Below, piece by piece: positions 48,589 through 57,625 of a stretch of 64,000 nt of DNA. The stretch spans positions 62,001-126,000 of the forward strand of contig NZ_FNHV01000020.1 in the NCBI RefSeq assembly GCF_900103585.1, given 5' to 3'. The notes below the pieces were generated by a model. The model did no database searches, was not told where the DNA came from, and saw nothing but the letters and a program-made list of their open reading frames with translations. A program made the translations under genes and the position numbers. Positions within the stretch are counted from its first letter, which is position 1. The number at the start of each line of letters is the position of its first letter. Source of the DNA: Streptomyces sp. cf386 (GTDB lineage: Bacteria > Actinomycetota > Actinomycetes > Streptomycetales > Streptomycetaceae).

Positions 48589-50565
48589 TCATATAATGGA
48601 CACTTCCTTCTCGCCATTTGAGAAGCGTGAGGTCACGCGCCCGGCGCGAAGGGCGCGCAAAACCGCACGCGCCACCGCGTCATTCTGGCGGAAGGCGGGC
48701 GCGTTGGTGCGGGGCCGGGCGAAAGCGGCCACGGCCCGGCTGTTGGTGGGAGCGCCGAGGGCGATCCGGCGGGGGTGGGGGCCGCCGAGGGACGGGTCGA
48801 TGACCTGGCCGTCCTCGGAGGAGACCGCGAGCAGGCCGGAGCGGTGGGTGTGGGTGGGGTCGGCGATGACCTCCTCGGTGAGCGCGCCGGTCCGGTGCAG
48901 GTCCCGCAGGAGGGGGTCCTCGGTGCGGTCGAGGGAGGGGCGCGGCAGATACGCCTCGATGAGGGCGGTCGCGTGGACTGTGTGCCCGGGGACGGTGGGG
49001 CTCGTCGCGGTGAAGGTGCCGGTGCTCTCGTCGGTCCCGATCCGGACGTCGGCGCCCACGAAGTGGACGATCCCCGCCCGGGACAGGGCCAGCAGCTCGC
49101 GCAGACGGAAGCCGGGCGGGCCGGAGGCCAGGAAGCTGAAGAAGCCCTGCCACCAGCCGTCGAGCCGCTCGGCGACGGACCGCGCGGTCAGCCGTCCCGC
49201 GGCGACCAGGCGGGGCAGCTGACCGTAGAGGGAGAGCAGGGCGAGGAACGCCCCGAGATCGGCACTGAACTCCGGGTCCTCGCGGCGGGCGACGTCCTGG
49301 GCGATGTGCTCGCGCAGATGATCCTGGAAGGCGTCCGGTGTCGGGAAGGCGAGGCCGTCCAGCGGATGATCCAGGGCCTCGAAGTCCAGGCGGTCCGCCG
49401 GATCGGGTACGGCCGCGGCGACGAGGGCCGCCATGGCGTCGTCGTACCAGCCCAGACGGTCGTATGCGGCGACGAAGTCCGGCCAGGGGAGAACGGTGCG
49501 CTCGGGGTGGGCGTGGAAGAGCTCGTGGTAGTGGCCGAAGCCGATCTCCTTGGCCATCAGCGGCCACACATCCCGCCGCAGATCCAGCGGCCGCCCCTCG
49601 GCGAGCAGCGCGTCGACCGCCTCGGGGCCGAAGTGCCGGGGCAGCGGAGGGCGGGGGCCCTTCAGGCGGTAGCGGGTCTTGGAGTGGTACGGCACTCCGC
49701 GCCGCGATCCGACGTACAGGACGGGCTCGCGGCCGGACGGGAGGTAGGTGAGGGTGCCGTCGGCCTCGGTGCGGAAGGTGCCGCCGCGGCCCTCGGTGAG
49801 CATGGCCATCAGGTCGATGAAGGCGAGCCCGAAGCCCCGCAGGATGACGTGTTCGCCGGGCCGCAGGGCGGAGAGGTCGGCGTCGGCGGAGAACTCCGGC
49901 GGGAGATGGAAGCGGCCGTGGCGGCGGGCGAAGCCGGCGTGCTCGCGCTGCTCGGCGCCGGGCGTGGCGCCGATGTGCCCCTGGGCCAGGATCACCAGGT
50001 CGGCGGTGAGCGGGGTCGCGCGGTCGGCCAGGTGCACCTGCTGCGGGCCGTCCGGCGGGCCGGTGACGGCGGTCGCGGTGGTGCGGTGCCACTCGACCGT
50101 CACCGAGGGCGGCAGCTCGGCCAGCGCCCTGCGGAACACCCAGTCCAGATAGGCGCTCTGGGCACGGCGGCTGGCGAAGTCGGCCCCGGTGAGTGTGCGC
50201 AGTTCGGCGAGCACCTCCGGGGCGGCGGGTTCGGCGTACGGGGCGTGGCGCGGGCCCAGGCCGGAGAACTGGGCCGCCCACTCGGCCAGCGAAGGGCCGG
50301 GGCGTACCGGGCCGTCGATGGTGGAGGACTCGTCGGTGAACATGGTGACGTCCTCGGCCATGGAGTTCATCCGGAGCAGCGCCGACTGCTCGTGCCGCCA
50401 GACGCGCCCCGGGCCGGGCGGATGCGGGTCCACCAGGTGGATGCGCAACTCCCGTGTCCCGTCCCACAGTTCGGGGGCGTTGGCGGCGATGCGTTCCAGC
50501 AGCCCCGTGGTTCGTGGCCCCGCGCCGACGACGACCAGGACGGCCGTGGAGGGTGCGCTGCTCAC
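48589..50565 (-). CDS. FAD/NAD(P)-binding oxidoreductase of the sulfur region
   Basis: A 658-residue protein starting with an FAD/NAD-binding motif (VLVVVGAGPRTTGLLERIAAN), an ATP/FAD-type second motif (HVILRGFGLAFIDL) and a long C-terminal region. It resembles uncharacterised FAD-NAD(P)-binding proteins and N-hydroxylating-type flavoproteins. It overlaps the upstream permease gene by 4 bases, so its job is linked to an imported amino acid or sulfur compound. Reaction unknown. Confidence 0.7.
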   Translation of the reverse strand: MSSAPSTAVLVVVGAGPRTTGLLERIAANAPELWDGTRELRIHLVDPHPPGPGRVWRHEQSALLRMNSMAEDVTMFTDESSTIDGPVRPGPSLAEWAAQFSGLGPRHAPYAEPAAPEVLAELRTLTGADFASRRAQSAYLDWVFRRALAELPPSVTVEWHRTTATAVTGPPDGPQQVHLADRATPLTADLVILAQGHIGATPGAEQREHAGFARRHGRFHLPPEFSADADLSALRPGEHVILRGFGLAFIDLMAMLTEGRGGTFRTEADGTLTYLPSGREPVLYVGSRRGVPYHSKTRYRLKGPRPPLPRHFGPEAVDALLAEGRPLDLRRDVWPLMAKEIGFGHYHELFHAHPERTVLPWPDFVAAYDRLGWYDDAMAALVAAAVPDPADRLDFEALDHPLDGLAFPTPDAFQDHLREHIAQDVARREDPEFSADLGAFLALLSLYGQLPRLVAAGRLTARSVAERLDGWWQGFFSFLASGPPGFRLRELLALSRAGIVHFVGADVRIGTDESTGTFTATSPTVPGHTVHATALIEAYLPRPSLDRTEDPLLRDLHRTGALTEEVIADPTHTHRSGLLAVSSEDGQVIDPSLGGPHPRRIALGAPTNSRAVAAFARPRTNAPAFRQNDAVARAVLRALRAGRVTSRFSNGEKEVSII

Positions 50566-51623
50566 CGGTCACCGCCGATCGCCGGGCGGGCGTCGGAGGC
50601 CGTCGCCGCGCTCAGCCGGTGGCGTACGGCGGTGAGGTGGCCGCGCAGCCGCTGCAGCGGAGTGGGCGGCAGGGCACGGGAGTTGCCGCGGGCGTAGTAC
50701 CGCTCGATGTAGAACTGGCCCGCGCTCAGCACCGTGGTCACCGCGATGTACCACAGGGTGGCGACCATCAGCAGCGGGATGACCTGGTAGGTCTGGTTGT
50801 AGATCAGCTGAACCGAGTACAGCAGGTCGTGCACGGCCAGCACACTGACGATGCTGGTGCCCTTCAGGGTGCCGATCAGCATGTTCCCGGCGGTCGGCAC
50901 GATGGAGCGCATCGCCTGCGGGACGACGATCCGGCGCAGGGTGCGGCGTCTGCTGAGCCCGAGCGCCTGGGCGGCCTCGGTCTGCCCGGAGTCCACGGAG
51001 AGGATGCCGCCGCGCTCCCCCACTCTCGAATTCGCTCGAGCGGGGGGACCCCCATCCTCGGCGGCGTAGGCGGACTCGTGCAGGGTCAGGCCGATGACGG
51101 CGGTGAGGGTGGGGCCGAGCAGATTGACCGTCTTCACGGTGAGGAACTGCGGTCCGAACGGGATGCCGAGGCCGAGCGTCGGATACAGCGCGCCGATATT
51201 GAACCAGAACAGCAGCTGCACCAGCAGCGGAGTGGACCGGAAGATCCACACATAGCCCCAACTCAGCGTGCGCAGCACCGGGTTGGCGGACAGTCGCATC
51301 ACTGCGAGCACCGTGCCGAGCAGGAACCCGAGCACCATCACCACGGCGGTCAGCCACAGGGAGAGCAGCAGCCCGTCGAGCACGGCGGTGGTGGTGAAGT
51401 ACCGGCCCACCACGTCCCATTGGAAGGCCTCGTTGCGGACCACGGAGTTGAGCACCATCGCGAACAGCAGCAGGGTGAGGGCGGCGGTCAACCACCGGCC
51501 GGCGTGTCGGCGCGCGACGATCAGCGGCAGGTCGGCGTCCGCGGTGCCTTGGCGGGCGGGTGCTTCGGGTGCCTGGGGCGTCTTCGTGGCAGGGGTGGGT
51601 GTGACATGGGGCGGCGTGACCAT
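50562..51623 (-). CDS. Polar amino acid/cystine ABC transporter permease with repeat-derived insertion
   Basis: A 353-residue permease of the HisM/GlnP family (IFRSTPLLVQLLFW, RRIVVPQAMRSIVPTAGN). Compared with the permease at 54859-55791, the sequence AYAAE-IV-RGG is interrupted: here AAE is followed by DGGPPARANSRVGE and then RGGILSVD, a net gain of 12 residues encoded by a 40-bp repeat. The insertion keeps the frame but falls in the conserved cytoplasmic EAA region that contacts the ATPase. No ATPase or binding protein is adjacent, so it may borrow those of the plus-strand operon. Confidence 0.82.
   Translation of the reverse strand: MVTPPHVTPTPATKTPQAPEAPARQGTADADLPLIVARRHAGRWLTAALTLLLFAMVLNSVVRNEAFQWDVVGRYFTTTAVLDGLLLSLWLTAVVMVLGFLLGTVLAVMRLSANPVLRTLSWGYVWIFRSTPLLVQLLFWFNIGALYPTLGLGIPFGPQFLTVKTVNLLGPTLTAVIGLTLHESAYAAEDGGPPARANSRVGERGGILSVDSGQTEAAQALGLSRRRTLRRIVVPQAMRSIVPTAGNMLIGTLKGTSIVSVLAVHDLLYSVQLIYNQTYQVIPLLMVATLWYIAVTTVLSAGQFYIERYYARGNSRALPPTPLQRLRGHLTAVRHRLSAATASDARPAIGGDR
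51015..51054. repeat. Small G/C-rich dispersed repeat, copy 1
   Basis: Begins CTCCCCCACTCTCGAATTCG and ends CGGGGGGACCCCCA on the plus strand. It lies inside the permease gene in frame. Shares both ends with copies at 59914-59944 and 61394-61435; the middle differs. The terminal GGGGGGACCCCC can form a hairpin. Confidence 0.75.
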
Positions 51624-51804
51624 GGGGAGGCTCTCTCCGGGGAGGGGATCGCAGGCGTGGATGACCCCGGTGGCACCCGCAGGGCGGCGCGGTACGGGCG
51701 CTGCGCGCGGGTGCGGTGCGGCCGGGGCTCGGCGTCGTCACGCTGCCGCGTCCCTCAACGCGGCCGGAGAGGCTGCCGCGCATCGCGGAGCCGGTCCGCC
51801 GTCG

Positions 51805-51835
51805 ATCGTATGTGCCCATGGCATCGATGTGTCAA
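51805..51835 (-). promoter_or_regulatory. Candidate promoter for permease/FAD-oxidoreductase operon
   Basis: On the minus strand TTGACA (51830-51835) and TACGAT (51805-51810) are 19 bases apart, about 180 bases before the permease ATG. The rest of the 51624-51920 gap holds a long untranslated leader and the plus-strand promoter for the next leader peptide; no other gene is seen. Confidence 0.45.
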
Positions 51836-51884
51836 CAGCGCCGTGGGCGGCGCTGGTCGGGCCCGTCCGGCATCCGGGCCCTGC

Positions 51885-51914
51885 TTGACGAAGAGCGCGA
51901 TGTACTGCTCAATT
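51885..51914 (+). promoter_or_regulatory. Promoter of leader peptide 2
   Basis: TTGACG (51885-51890), an 18-base spacer and TCAATT (51909-51914), six bases before the leader ATG. Transcription would start at or next to that ATG, giving a leaderless mRNA. The same geometry is seen before the leader peptides at 58209 and 60814. Confidence 0.5.
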
Positions 51915-51920
51915 AATCGC

Positions 51921-51998
51921 ATGAATGCCCAGCAGCGCTTGGTCACGCGCGATCACATCGACTTCTGTCGGGTGTGGTCCGCGGCGTGTTGCGCCTGA
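51921..51998 (+). CDS. Putative cysteine-responsive leader peptide 2
   Basis: A 25-residue peptide starting MNAQQRLVTRDHIDFCRVW and ending AACCA, with three cysteines in the last ten residues and the same R-x-HIDF-x-R core as the SsuABC leader. It precedes the SsuD-like monooxygenase operon by 234 bases, a suitable length for an attenuator. Confidence 0.72.
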   Translation: MNAQQRLVTRDHIDFCRVWSAACCA

Positions 51999-52173
51999 CT
52001 CGGCAGCGGGCCGTCTGACCGGCCCTTCCCTCCCTCGGTGACCCCGTCGCGGGCCGAGTTCTCCCTTCACGCGCGCTGCCGCCGCACTGTTTCCACCGAC
52101 GCCCGGCGTCGTCACGCCCGTATCGACTCGCCCTTCCTCTCGTCGCTGCTCTGACGAGCCATCACTCATGCCT

Positions 52174-52205
52174 GCACGCCCGTCAGTTCAGCCATGCGGG
52201 CGTGC
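52174..52205 (+). promoter_or_regulatory. 9-bp hairpin in the 5' UTR of the SsuD-like operon
   Basis: GCACGCCCG (52174-52182) pairs perfectly with CGGGCGTGC (52197-52205), ending 15 bases before the AAAGG ribosome-binding site of the gene at 52233. It lies downstream of leader peptide 2 and is a candidate for the switching structure. The rest of 51999-52232 shows no gene. Confidence 0.4.
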
Positions 52206-52232
52206 CGCCGCATCCCCTGAAAGGCCACGCCC

Positions 52233-53369
52233 ATGCCCGTGGAGTTCCTCGGCATCGCCGCCACCAACGACGGCTCCGAAACCACGCCGCGCTCCGGCGC
52301 CGCGTTCGACAAGGAGTACACGCTCCGGCTCGCCCGGGCGCACGAGGACCACGGCTGGGACCGGGTGCTGTTCGCCTACGGTTCCGGATCGCCGGACCCG
52401 GCACCGGCCGCCGCGTACATCGCGAGCCGGCTGGACCGCCTCCAGATCCTGCTCGCCCACCGCCCGAACGTCTCGTACCCCACCTTCGCCGCCAAGACCT
52501 TCGCCACCCTCGACCAGATCAGCGACGGCCGGCTGACCGTCCACTTCATCACCGGCGGCAACGACCACGAGCAGGGCCGCGAGGGCGACACCCTCACCAA
52601 GGACGAGCGCTACACCCGCACCCGCGAGTACATCCGGATCGTCAAGAAGATCTGGACCACCCACGAGACCTTCGACCACGAGGGCGAGCACTACCGCTTC
52701 CACGACTTCGTCAGCGACGTCTTCCCCGTCCAACAGCCCCGCCCGAACGTCTCGTTCGGCGGCTCGTCCCCCGCCGCGTACGCCGCGGGCGGCGCCGAGG
52801 CCGACATCTACTGCCTGTGGGGCGAGCCCCTCGCGGAGACCGCCGAGCAGATCGAGAAGGTGAAGGCGGCAGCGAAGGCCGCGGGCCGCACCGACGTGCC
52901 GCGCATCCAGGTCGCCTTCCGCCCGATCATCGCACCGACGGAGGAGCTGGCCTGGGAGAAGGCCTATCGCACGGTCGGCGCGATCAAGGCCCGCAAGGAG
53001 CGGGGTGAGGCCATCACCAAGCGCCACAACGGGCAGGCGCAGCCGCAGAACACCGGCTCGCAGCGGCTGATCGCCATCGCCGAGGCGGGGGAGAGGTACG
53101 ACCGTGCCCTGTGGACCCCGACCGCCGCCGCGACCGGCGGAGCGGGCAACTCCAACGCCCTGGTCGGCACCCCGGAGACGGTCGCCCGGGCGCTGCTCGA
53201 CTACTACGACCTCGGCGTCGACATCCTCTCCGCGCGCGGCTACGACCTGCTGGGCGACGCCGTCGACTTCGGCCGGTACGTGATCCCGATCGTCCGCGAG
53301 GAGGTCGCCAAGCGCGACGCCGAGCGGGCCGCCCGCGGCACGCAGACCCTCGCGGCGGTGAACGGATGA
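52233..53369 (+). CDS. LLM-class FMNH2-dependent monooxygenase (alkanesulfonate monooxygenase SsuD-like)
   Basis: A 378-residue luciferase-like enzyme (MPVEFLGIAATNDGSE, HFITGGNDHEQGREGDTL, FGGSSPAAYAAG). The TGG-D-E-RE-GD pattern is that of SsuD/MsuD-like enzymes that oxidise sulfonates or organosulfur compounds to release sulfite. It needs reduced FMN from a reductase, for example that at 62200. It leads an operon with a GNAT protein and a complete amino-acid-type ABC importer. Confidence 0.82.
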   Translation: MPVEFLGIAATNDGSETTPRSGAAFDKEYTLRLARAHEDHGWDRVLFAYGSGSPDPAPAAAYIASRLDRLQILLAHRPNVSYPTFAAKTFATLDQISDGRLTVHFITGGNDHEQGREGDTLTKDERYTRTREYIRIVKKIWTTHETFDHEGEHYRFHDFVSDVFPVQQPRPNVSFGGSSPAAYAAGGAEADIYCLWGEPLAETAEQIEKVKAAAKAAGRTDVPRIQVAFRPIIAPTEELAWEKAYRTVGAIKARKERGEAITKRHNGQAQPQNTGSQRLIAIAEAGERYDRALWTPTAAATGGAGNSNALVGTPETVARALLDYYDLGVDILSARGYDLLGDAVDFGRYVIPIVREEVAKRDAERAARGTQTLAAVNG

Positions 53370-53902
53370 CCTCCGTCGCCCAACCACCGGCCAGGCCGGG
53401 CGAGTTGACGGTCCTGGAAGTACCGGTGTCCGACCCCTTGGTGGAGCCGCTCCTGCGGGAACTCGGAGACGAGTACTCCGCGCGGTACGGCGGGGACGCC
53501 CACGGCGAGATGGCCCGCTACCCCGACGAGGAGTTCACCGCGCCGTACGGCGGCGTCCTGCTCCTGCTCCTGGAGCACGGCGATCCGGTCGCGGGCGGCG
53601 CCTTCCGCCGGTACGACGCGACCACGGCCGAGCTGAAGCGGATCTGGACGCACTCCGCCCACCGCCGGCGCGGCCTGGCCCGGCGCGTCGTCGCCGAGCT
53701 TGAGCGCGAGGCGGGCGCCCGCGGCTACCGGCGCGTCTACCTGACGACGGGACCGCGCCAGCCCGAGGCCCGCGGCCTGTATCTGGCCACCGGCTACACA
53801 CCGCTGTTCGACACGGAGGCCGACCCGGAAACCATCGGTCCGCTGCCGTTCGAGAAGCACCTGACCGCCGAAGCACCCACGGGAAAGGCCGCCGAGCTGT
53901 GA
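53366..53902 (+). CDS. GNAT-family N-acetyltransferase
   Basis: A 178-residue acetyltransferase with the acetyl-CoA loop in THSAHRRRGLARRVVAELE (RxxGxA/G) and LYLATGYTPLF near the end. Coupled by 4-base overlaps to the monooxygenase and the binding-protein genes, so it may acetylate an imported amine or cysteine derivative. Confidence 0.82.
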   Translation: MTSVAQPPARPGELTVLEVPVSDPLVEPLLRELGDEYSARYGGDAHGEMARYPDEEFTAPYGGVLLLLLEHGDPVAGGAFRRYDATTAELKRIWTHSAHRRRGLARRVVAELEREAGARGYRRVYLTTGPRQPEARGLYLATGYTPLFDTEADPETIGPLPFEKHLTAEAPTGKAAEL

Positions 53903-54855
53903 ACGTCCACGGCATCAGACCACGCCTGCGCGCCGCCGCCGCCCTCATGTTGCTGCCGCTGCTCGCGCTGACCGCCTGCGGCTCCGGCGACGCCGACGGC
54001 ACGGCGGCGGTGGGCGCCCAGGCATCCCCCGCACCGACCGACGACCCGGTCGCCGCCGTACGCAAGGTGGACTCCGCCGCCGCCCTGCTCCCCGCCGACG
54101 TACGCAAGGCGGGCACGCTCCGGGTCGGCAGCTCGGTCGGCTTCCCGCCCGGCGCGTACTACCCGAACGGCCCGGACGAGGCGCCCGCCGGCCAGGACAT
54201 CGACCTCGCCGACGCCGTGGCCAAGGTGCTCGGCGTGAAGCTTGAGCGCCAGGATGCCTCCTTCGAGACGATCCTGCCCGCCCTCGGCAGCGGCAAGTAC
54301 GACGTCGGTACCGGCAACTTCGGGGTCACGAGCGAGCGCCTCAAGACCATCGACTTCGTCACCTACATCAACGACGGCCAGGGCTTCGCGGTCAAGAAGG
54401 GCAACACCACGCTCAAGTCGAAGGTCACCGACCTCACCCAGCTGTGCGGGCTGACCATCGGCACCGGCGCCGGCACCACCTTCGAGGCGACCCTCAGCGC
54501 ACAGAAGGGGGTGTGCGCGAAGGCGGGCAAGAAGCCGTACGACGTGAAGGTCTACTCGGAGAACGCGGCGACGCTCACCGCGCTCCAGCAGGGCCGTATC
54601 GACGTGATCATGTCGACCATCAACGGCCTGCGCTACCAGGCCGCACAGCCCGCCTCGCAGACCGCGTTCCTCGGCGAGTTCCACCGCCTCGACGTCGGCT
54701 TCGCCTTCAAGAAGGGCTCCGAACTCACCAAGGCGTTCCAGGCCGCCGTCAACGTGCTGATCAAGGACGGCACCTACGCCCGGATCCTCGCCAAGTGGAG
54801 CACCTCCGCCTCCGCGATCGAGACCTCGCGGATCAACCCGCCCGAGCACAGGTGA
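53899..54855 (+). CDS. Amino acid/cystine ABC transporter substrate-binding lipoprotein
   Basis: A 318-residue lipoprotein with signal ending LLALTACGSG (lipobox). The mature part, DLADAVAKVLGVKLERQDASF and GKYDVGTGNFGVTSER, is the solute-binding family 3 fold of amino acid and cystine importers. GTG start overlaps the GNAT stop. The partner permease and ATPase follow directly. Sulfur neighbours suggest a sulfur-containing amino acid. Confidence 0.83.
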   Translation: MNVHGIRPRLRAAAALMLLPLLALTACGSGDADGTAAVGAQASPAPTDDPVAAVRKVDSAAALLPADVRKAGTLRVGSSVGFPPGAYYPNGPDEAPAGQDIDLADAVAKVLGVKLERQDASFETILPALGSGKYDVGTGNFGVTSERLKTIDFVTYINDGQGFAVKKGNTTLKSKVTDLTQLCGLTIGTGAGTTFEATLSAQKGVCAKAGKKPYDVKVYSENAATLTALQQGRIDVIMSTINGLRYQAAQPASQTAFLGEFHRLDVGFAFKKGSELTKAFQAAVNVLIKDGTYARILAKWSTSASAIETSRINPPEHR

Positions 54856-54858
54856 CCC

Positions 54859-55791
54859 ATGAGCAGCGACACCATCACCCCACCAGCCATCCAACTCGCC
54901 GAAGACCCGGCCGAGTTGAAGGTCGTGCCTGCCCGCCACCACGCGCGCTGGGCCGCCGGCATCGCCGTCGTCGTGCTGGTCGCCCAGTTCGCGCACGGCC
55001 TGGCCACGAACCCCGTCTGGGAGTGGAACGTCTTCCGGGACTACGTCTTCTCCGAGACGATCGTCCAGGCCGTATGGGTCACCCTCCAGCTCACCGCCTA
55101 CGCCACCGTCCTCGGCTTCCTCCTCGGCACCGTCATCGCCTTCATGCGGCTGTCGCGCAGCCCGGTGCTCTCGACCGTCGCCTGGACCTACATCTGGATC
55201 TTCCGGTCCATCCCGATGATCGTCCAGCTGGTGTTTTGGTTCAACCTGAGCGCGCTGTACCGGGAGTTGGGCGTCGGCATCCCCTTCGGCCCGGTGTTCT
55301 GGTCCGTCGACAGCAACACCCTCATCGGCACCATCGGCGCCGCCATCATCGGACTGACCCTGCACCAGGCGGCGTACGCCGCCGAGATCGTCCGCGGCGG
55401 CGTCCTCTCCGTCGACCACGGGCAGCTGGAGGCGGCCGCGGCGCTGGGCATCCCCCGACTGCGGCAGATCCGCCGGATCGTGCTGCCGCAGGCCATGCGC
55501 GCCATCCTGCCCACGGCCGGCAACGAGATCATCGGCCTGCTCAAGGGCACCTCGGTGGTCTATGTCATGTCGATCGGCGAGCTCTTCTACCAGGTGCAGG
55601 TGATCTACGGCCGCAACGGCCGGGTCATCCCGCTCCTGTTGGTCGCCACCGCCTGGTACGTCGTCCTGACCTCCCTGCTGTCGATCGCCCAGTACTACGT
55701 CGAGCGGCGCTACGCCCGCGGCGCGAACCGCGCACTGCCGCCGACCCCGTTCCAGCGCGTCCGGCGCCACCTGACGAAGGAGAGTTCATGA
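54859..55791 (+). CDS. Polar amino acid/cystine ABC transporter permease
   Basis: A 310-residue permease paralogous to that at 50562-51623, with the uninterrupted AAYAAEIVRGGVLSVDHGQL loop and RRIVLPQAMRAILPTAGN. About five to six helices. It is coupled to the ATPase gene by a 4-base overlap and serves as the intact reference for the repeat insertion in its paralogue. Confidence 0.86.
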   Translation: MSSDTITPPAIQLAEDPAELKVVPARHHARWAAGIAVVVLVAQFAHGLATNPVWEWNVFRDYVFSETIVQAVWVTLQLTAYATVLGFLLGTVIAFMRLSRSPVLSTVAWTYIWIFRSIPMIVQLVFWFNLSALYRELGVGIPFGPVFWSVDSNTLIGTIGAAIIGLTLHQAAYAAEIVRGGVLSVDHGQLEAAAALGIPRLRQIRRIVLPQAMRAILPTAGNEIIGLLKGTSVVYVMSIGELFYQVQVIYGRNGRVIPLLLVATAWYVVLTSLLSIAQYYVERRYARGANRALPPTPFQRVRRHLTKESS

Positions 55792-56552
55792 GTGCCGTCA
55801 TGGTCGACGTCCACGGCGTCCACAAGAGCTTCGGCCCGCTGGAGGTGCTGCGCGGCGTCGACCTCCAGGTTCGGGCCGGCGGGGTCACGGTGATCCTCGG
55901 CCCGTCCGGCTCCGGGAAGTCCACGCTGCTGCGGACCATCAACCACCTGGAGAAGGTGAACCGTGGCTGGATCAGCATCGACGGCGAACTCATCGGCTAC
56001 CGCCGCGCCGGGAACAAGCTGCACGAGCTGAAGGAGAAGGACGTTCTGAAGCAGCGGACCAACATCGGGTTCGTCTTCCAGAACTTCAACCTCTTCCCGC
56101 ATCTGACCGTCCTGGAGAACCTGATCGAGGCCCCGGTCTCGGCGCTGCGCCGCACACGCAAGACGGCGGAGGACGCGGCCCGGCGGCTCCTCGACCGCGT
56201 CGGCCTCGCCGACAAGGCCGACGCCTACCCGCGCCAGCTCTCCGGCGGCCAGCAGCAGCGCGTGGCCATCGCTCGCGCGCTCGCCCTCGAACCGAAGGTG
56301 CTGCTCTTCGACGAGCCCACCTCGGCGCTCGACCCGGAACTGGTCGGTGAAGTCCTCGACGTCATCAAGGACTTGGCTAGTACCGGCACCACCATGATCG
56401 TCGTGACTCATGAGATCGGCTTCGCCCGTGAGGTCGCCGACACCGTGGTGTTCATGGACGGCGGAGTCGTCGTGGAGCAGGGATCGCCCAAGGCCGTCCT
56501 CGACAACCCGCAGCAGGAACGCACCCGCGCCTTCCTCTCCAAGGTCCTCTGA
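55788..56552 (+). CDS. Polar amino acid ABC transporter ATPase
   Basis: A 254-residue ATPase of the HisP/GlnQ type: Walker A GPSGSGKST, Q-loop FVFQNFNLFPHLTV, signature LSGGQQQRV, Walker B VLLFDEPTSALD and VVTHEIGFAREV. Drives the adjacent permease and very likely the isolated paralogous permease as well. Confidence 0.88.
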   Translation: MSAVMVDVHGVHKSFGPLEVLRGVDLQVRAGGVTVILGPSGSGKSTLLRTINHLEKVNRGWISIDGELIGYRRAGNKLHELKEKDVLKQRTNIGFVFQNFNLFPHLTVLENLIEAPVSALRRTRKTAEDAARRLLDRVGLADKADAYPRQLSGGQQQRVAIARALALEPKVLLFDEPTSALDPELVGEVLDVIKDLASTGTTMIVVTHEIGFAREVADTVVFMDGGVVVEQGSPKAVLDNPQQERTRAFLSKVL

Positions 56553-56606
56553 ACTCCCCACCCTCACCCCCGTTCCGCATCTGTTCCGCACGCAAGGAGT
56601 ACGACC

Positions 56607-57593
56607 GTGTCCACTCACCTCGCCCGCCGCCGCACCGCCGCAGCCGCGCTCGGACTCGCCTCCGCCCTCGTCCTCGCCGCCTGCAGCAACCCCACCGAGG
56701 GCGGCACGACCGAGGTCGCGGCCACGTCGGGCGCCAAGACGAAGATCAACATCAGTCCCGACCAGGACCGCGTCACCACAGGCAAGGTCGACTCCATAGC
56801 CGCCGAGGTCCCGGAGAAGATCCGCAAGAGAGGCGCCCTGGAACTCGTCGCCTCGTCCGGCTCCGCCGCGCCGCTGACCTTCTACGCCACCGACAACAAG
56901 ACGGTCATCGGCGTCGAGCCCGACCTCGCGTACCTGGTCTCCGATGTGCTCGGCCTCAAGCCGCACATCAACACGGTGTCCTGGGAGAACATCTTCGTCG
57001 GTCTCGACAGCGCCAAGTACGACGCCGGCTTCAGCAACATCACCGTCACCGAGGAGCGCAAGGAGAAGTACGACTTCGCCACCTACCGCGAGGACAACCT
57101 GGCCTTCGAGGCGAAGAAGGGCAGCGGCCTGCAGATCACCGGGCCGAAGGACGTGGCGGGCCGGACCGTCGCCGTGGGCAGCGGCACCAACCAGGAGAAG
57201 CTGCTGATCGAGTGGAGCAAGGAGAACGAGAAGGCCGGTCGCAAGCCGGTCGACATCAAGTACTACCAGAACGACAGCGATACCTATCTCGCCCTCCAGT
57301 CCGGCCGTATCGACCTCTACCTCGGTCCCAACCCCACCGCCGCCTACCACGCGGCCACCACTGGCAAGACCGAGGTCGTCGGCACCTACTCCGGTGCCGG
57401 AGCCACCCTCCAGGGCCTCATCGCGGCCACCACCAAGAAGGACAGCGGCCTCGCCAAGCCCCTCGCCGACGCCCTCAACCACGTCATCGAGAACGGGACA
57501 TACGCCAAGGTGCTGAAGCGCTGGGGTCTGTCCGACGAGGCCGTGACCAAGTCGGAGATCAACCCGCCGGGCCTGCCCAGGACCAACAAGTAG
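56607..57593 (+). CDS. Second amino acid ABC transporter substrate-binding lipoprotein
   Basis: A 328-residue lipoprotein (signal ending LVLAACSNP). The fold matches family 3 binding proteins (GVEPDLAYLVSDVLGLKPHIN, GLDSAKYDAGFSNITVTEER). It is diverged from the first binding protein, so the operon has two receptors. It may pair with the second permease at 50562-51623 or widen the specificity of one transporter. GTG start after CAAGGAG. Confidence 0.83.
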   Translation: MSTHLARRRTAAAALGLASALVLAACSNPTEGGTTEVAATSGAKTKINISPDQDRVTTGKVDSIAAEVPEKIRKRGALELVASSGSAAPLTFYATDNKTVIGVEPDLAYLVSDVLGLKPHINTVSWENIFVGLDSAKYDAGFSNITVTEERKEKYDFATYREDNLAFEAKKGSGLQITGPKDVAGRTVAVGSGTNQEKLLIEWSKENEKAGRKPVDIKYYQNDSDTYLALQSGRIDLYLGPNPTAAYHAATTGKTEVVGTYSGAGATLQGLIAATTKKDSGLAKPLADALNHVIENGTYAKVLKRWGLSDEAVTKSEINPPGLPRTNK

Positions 57594-57625
57594 CCGCCGG
57601 CCGGGCGGCACCGGCAGGATCGGGC

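Noticed and set aside
51738..51824. Fifth leader peptide on the minus strand (MPWAHTIDGG...)
   Set aside because: It has HTID and one Cys, but lacks the basic core and its ATG falls inside the best promoter hexamer pair, so it would not be transcribed as a leader.
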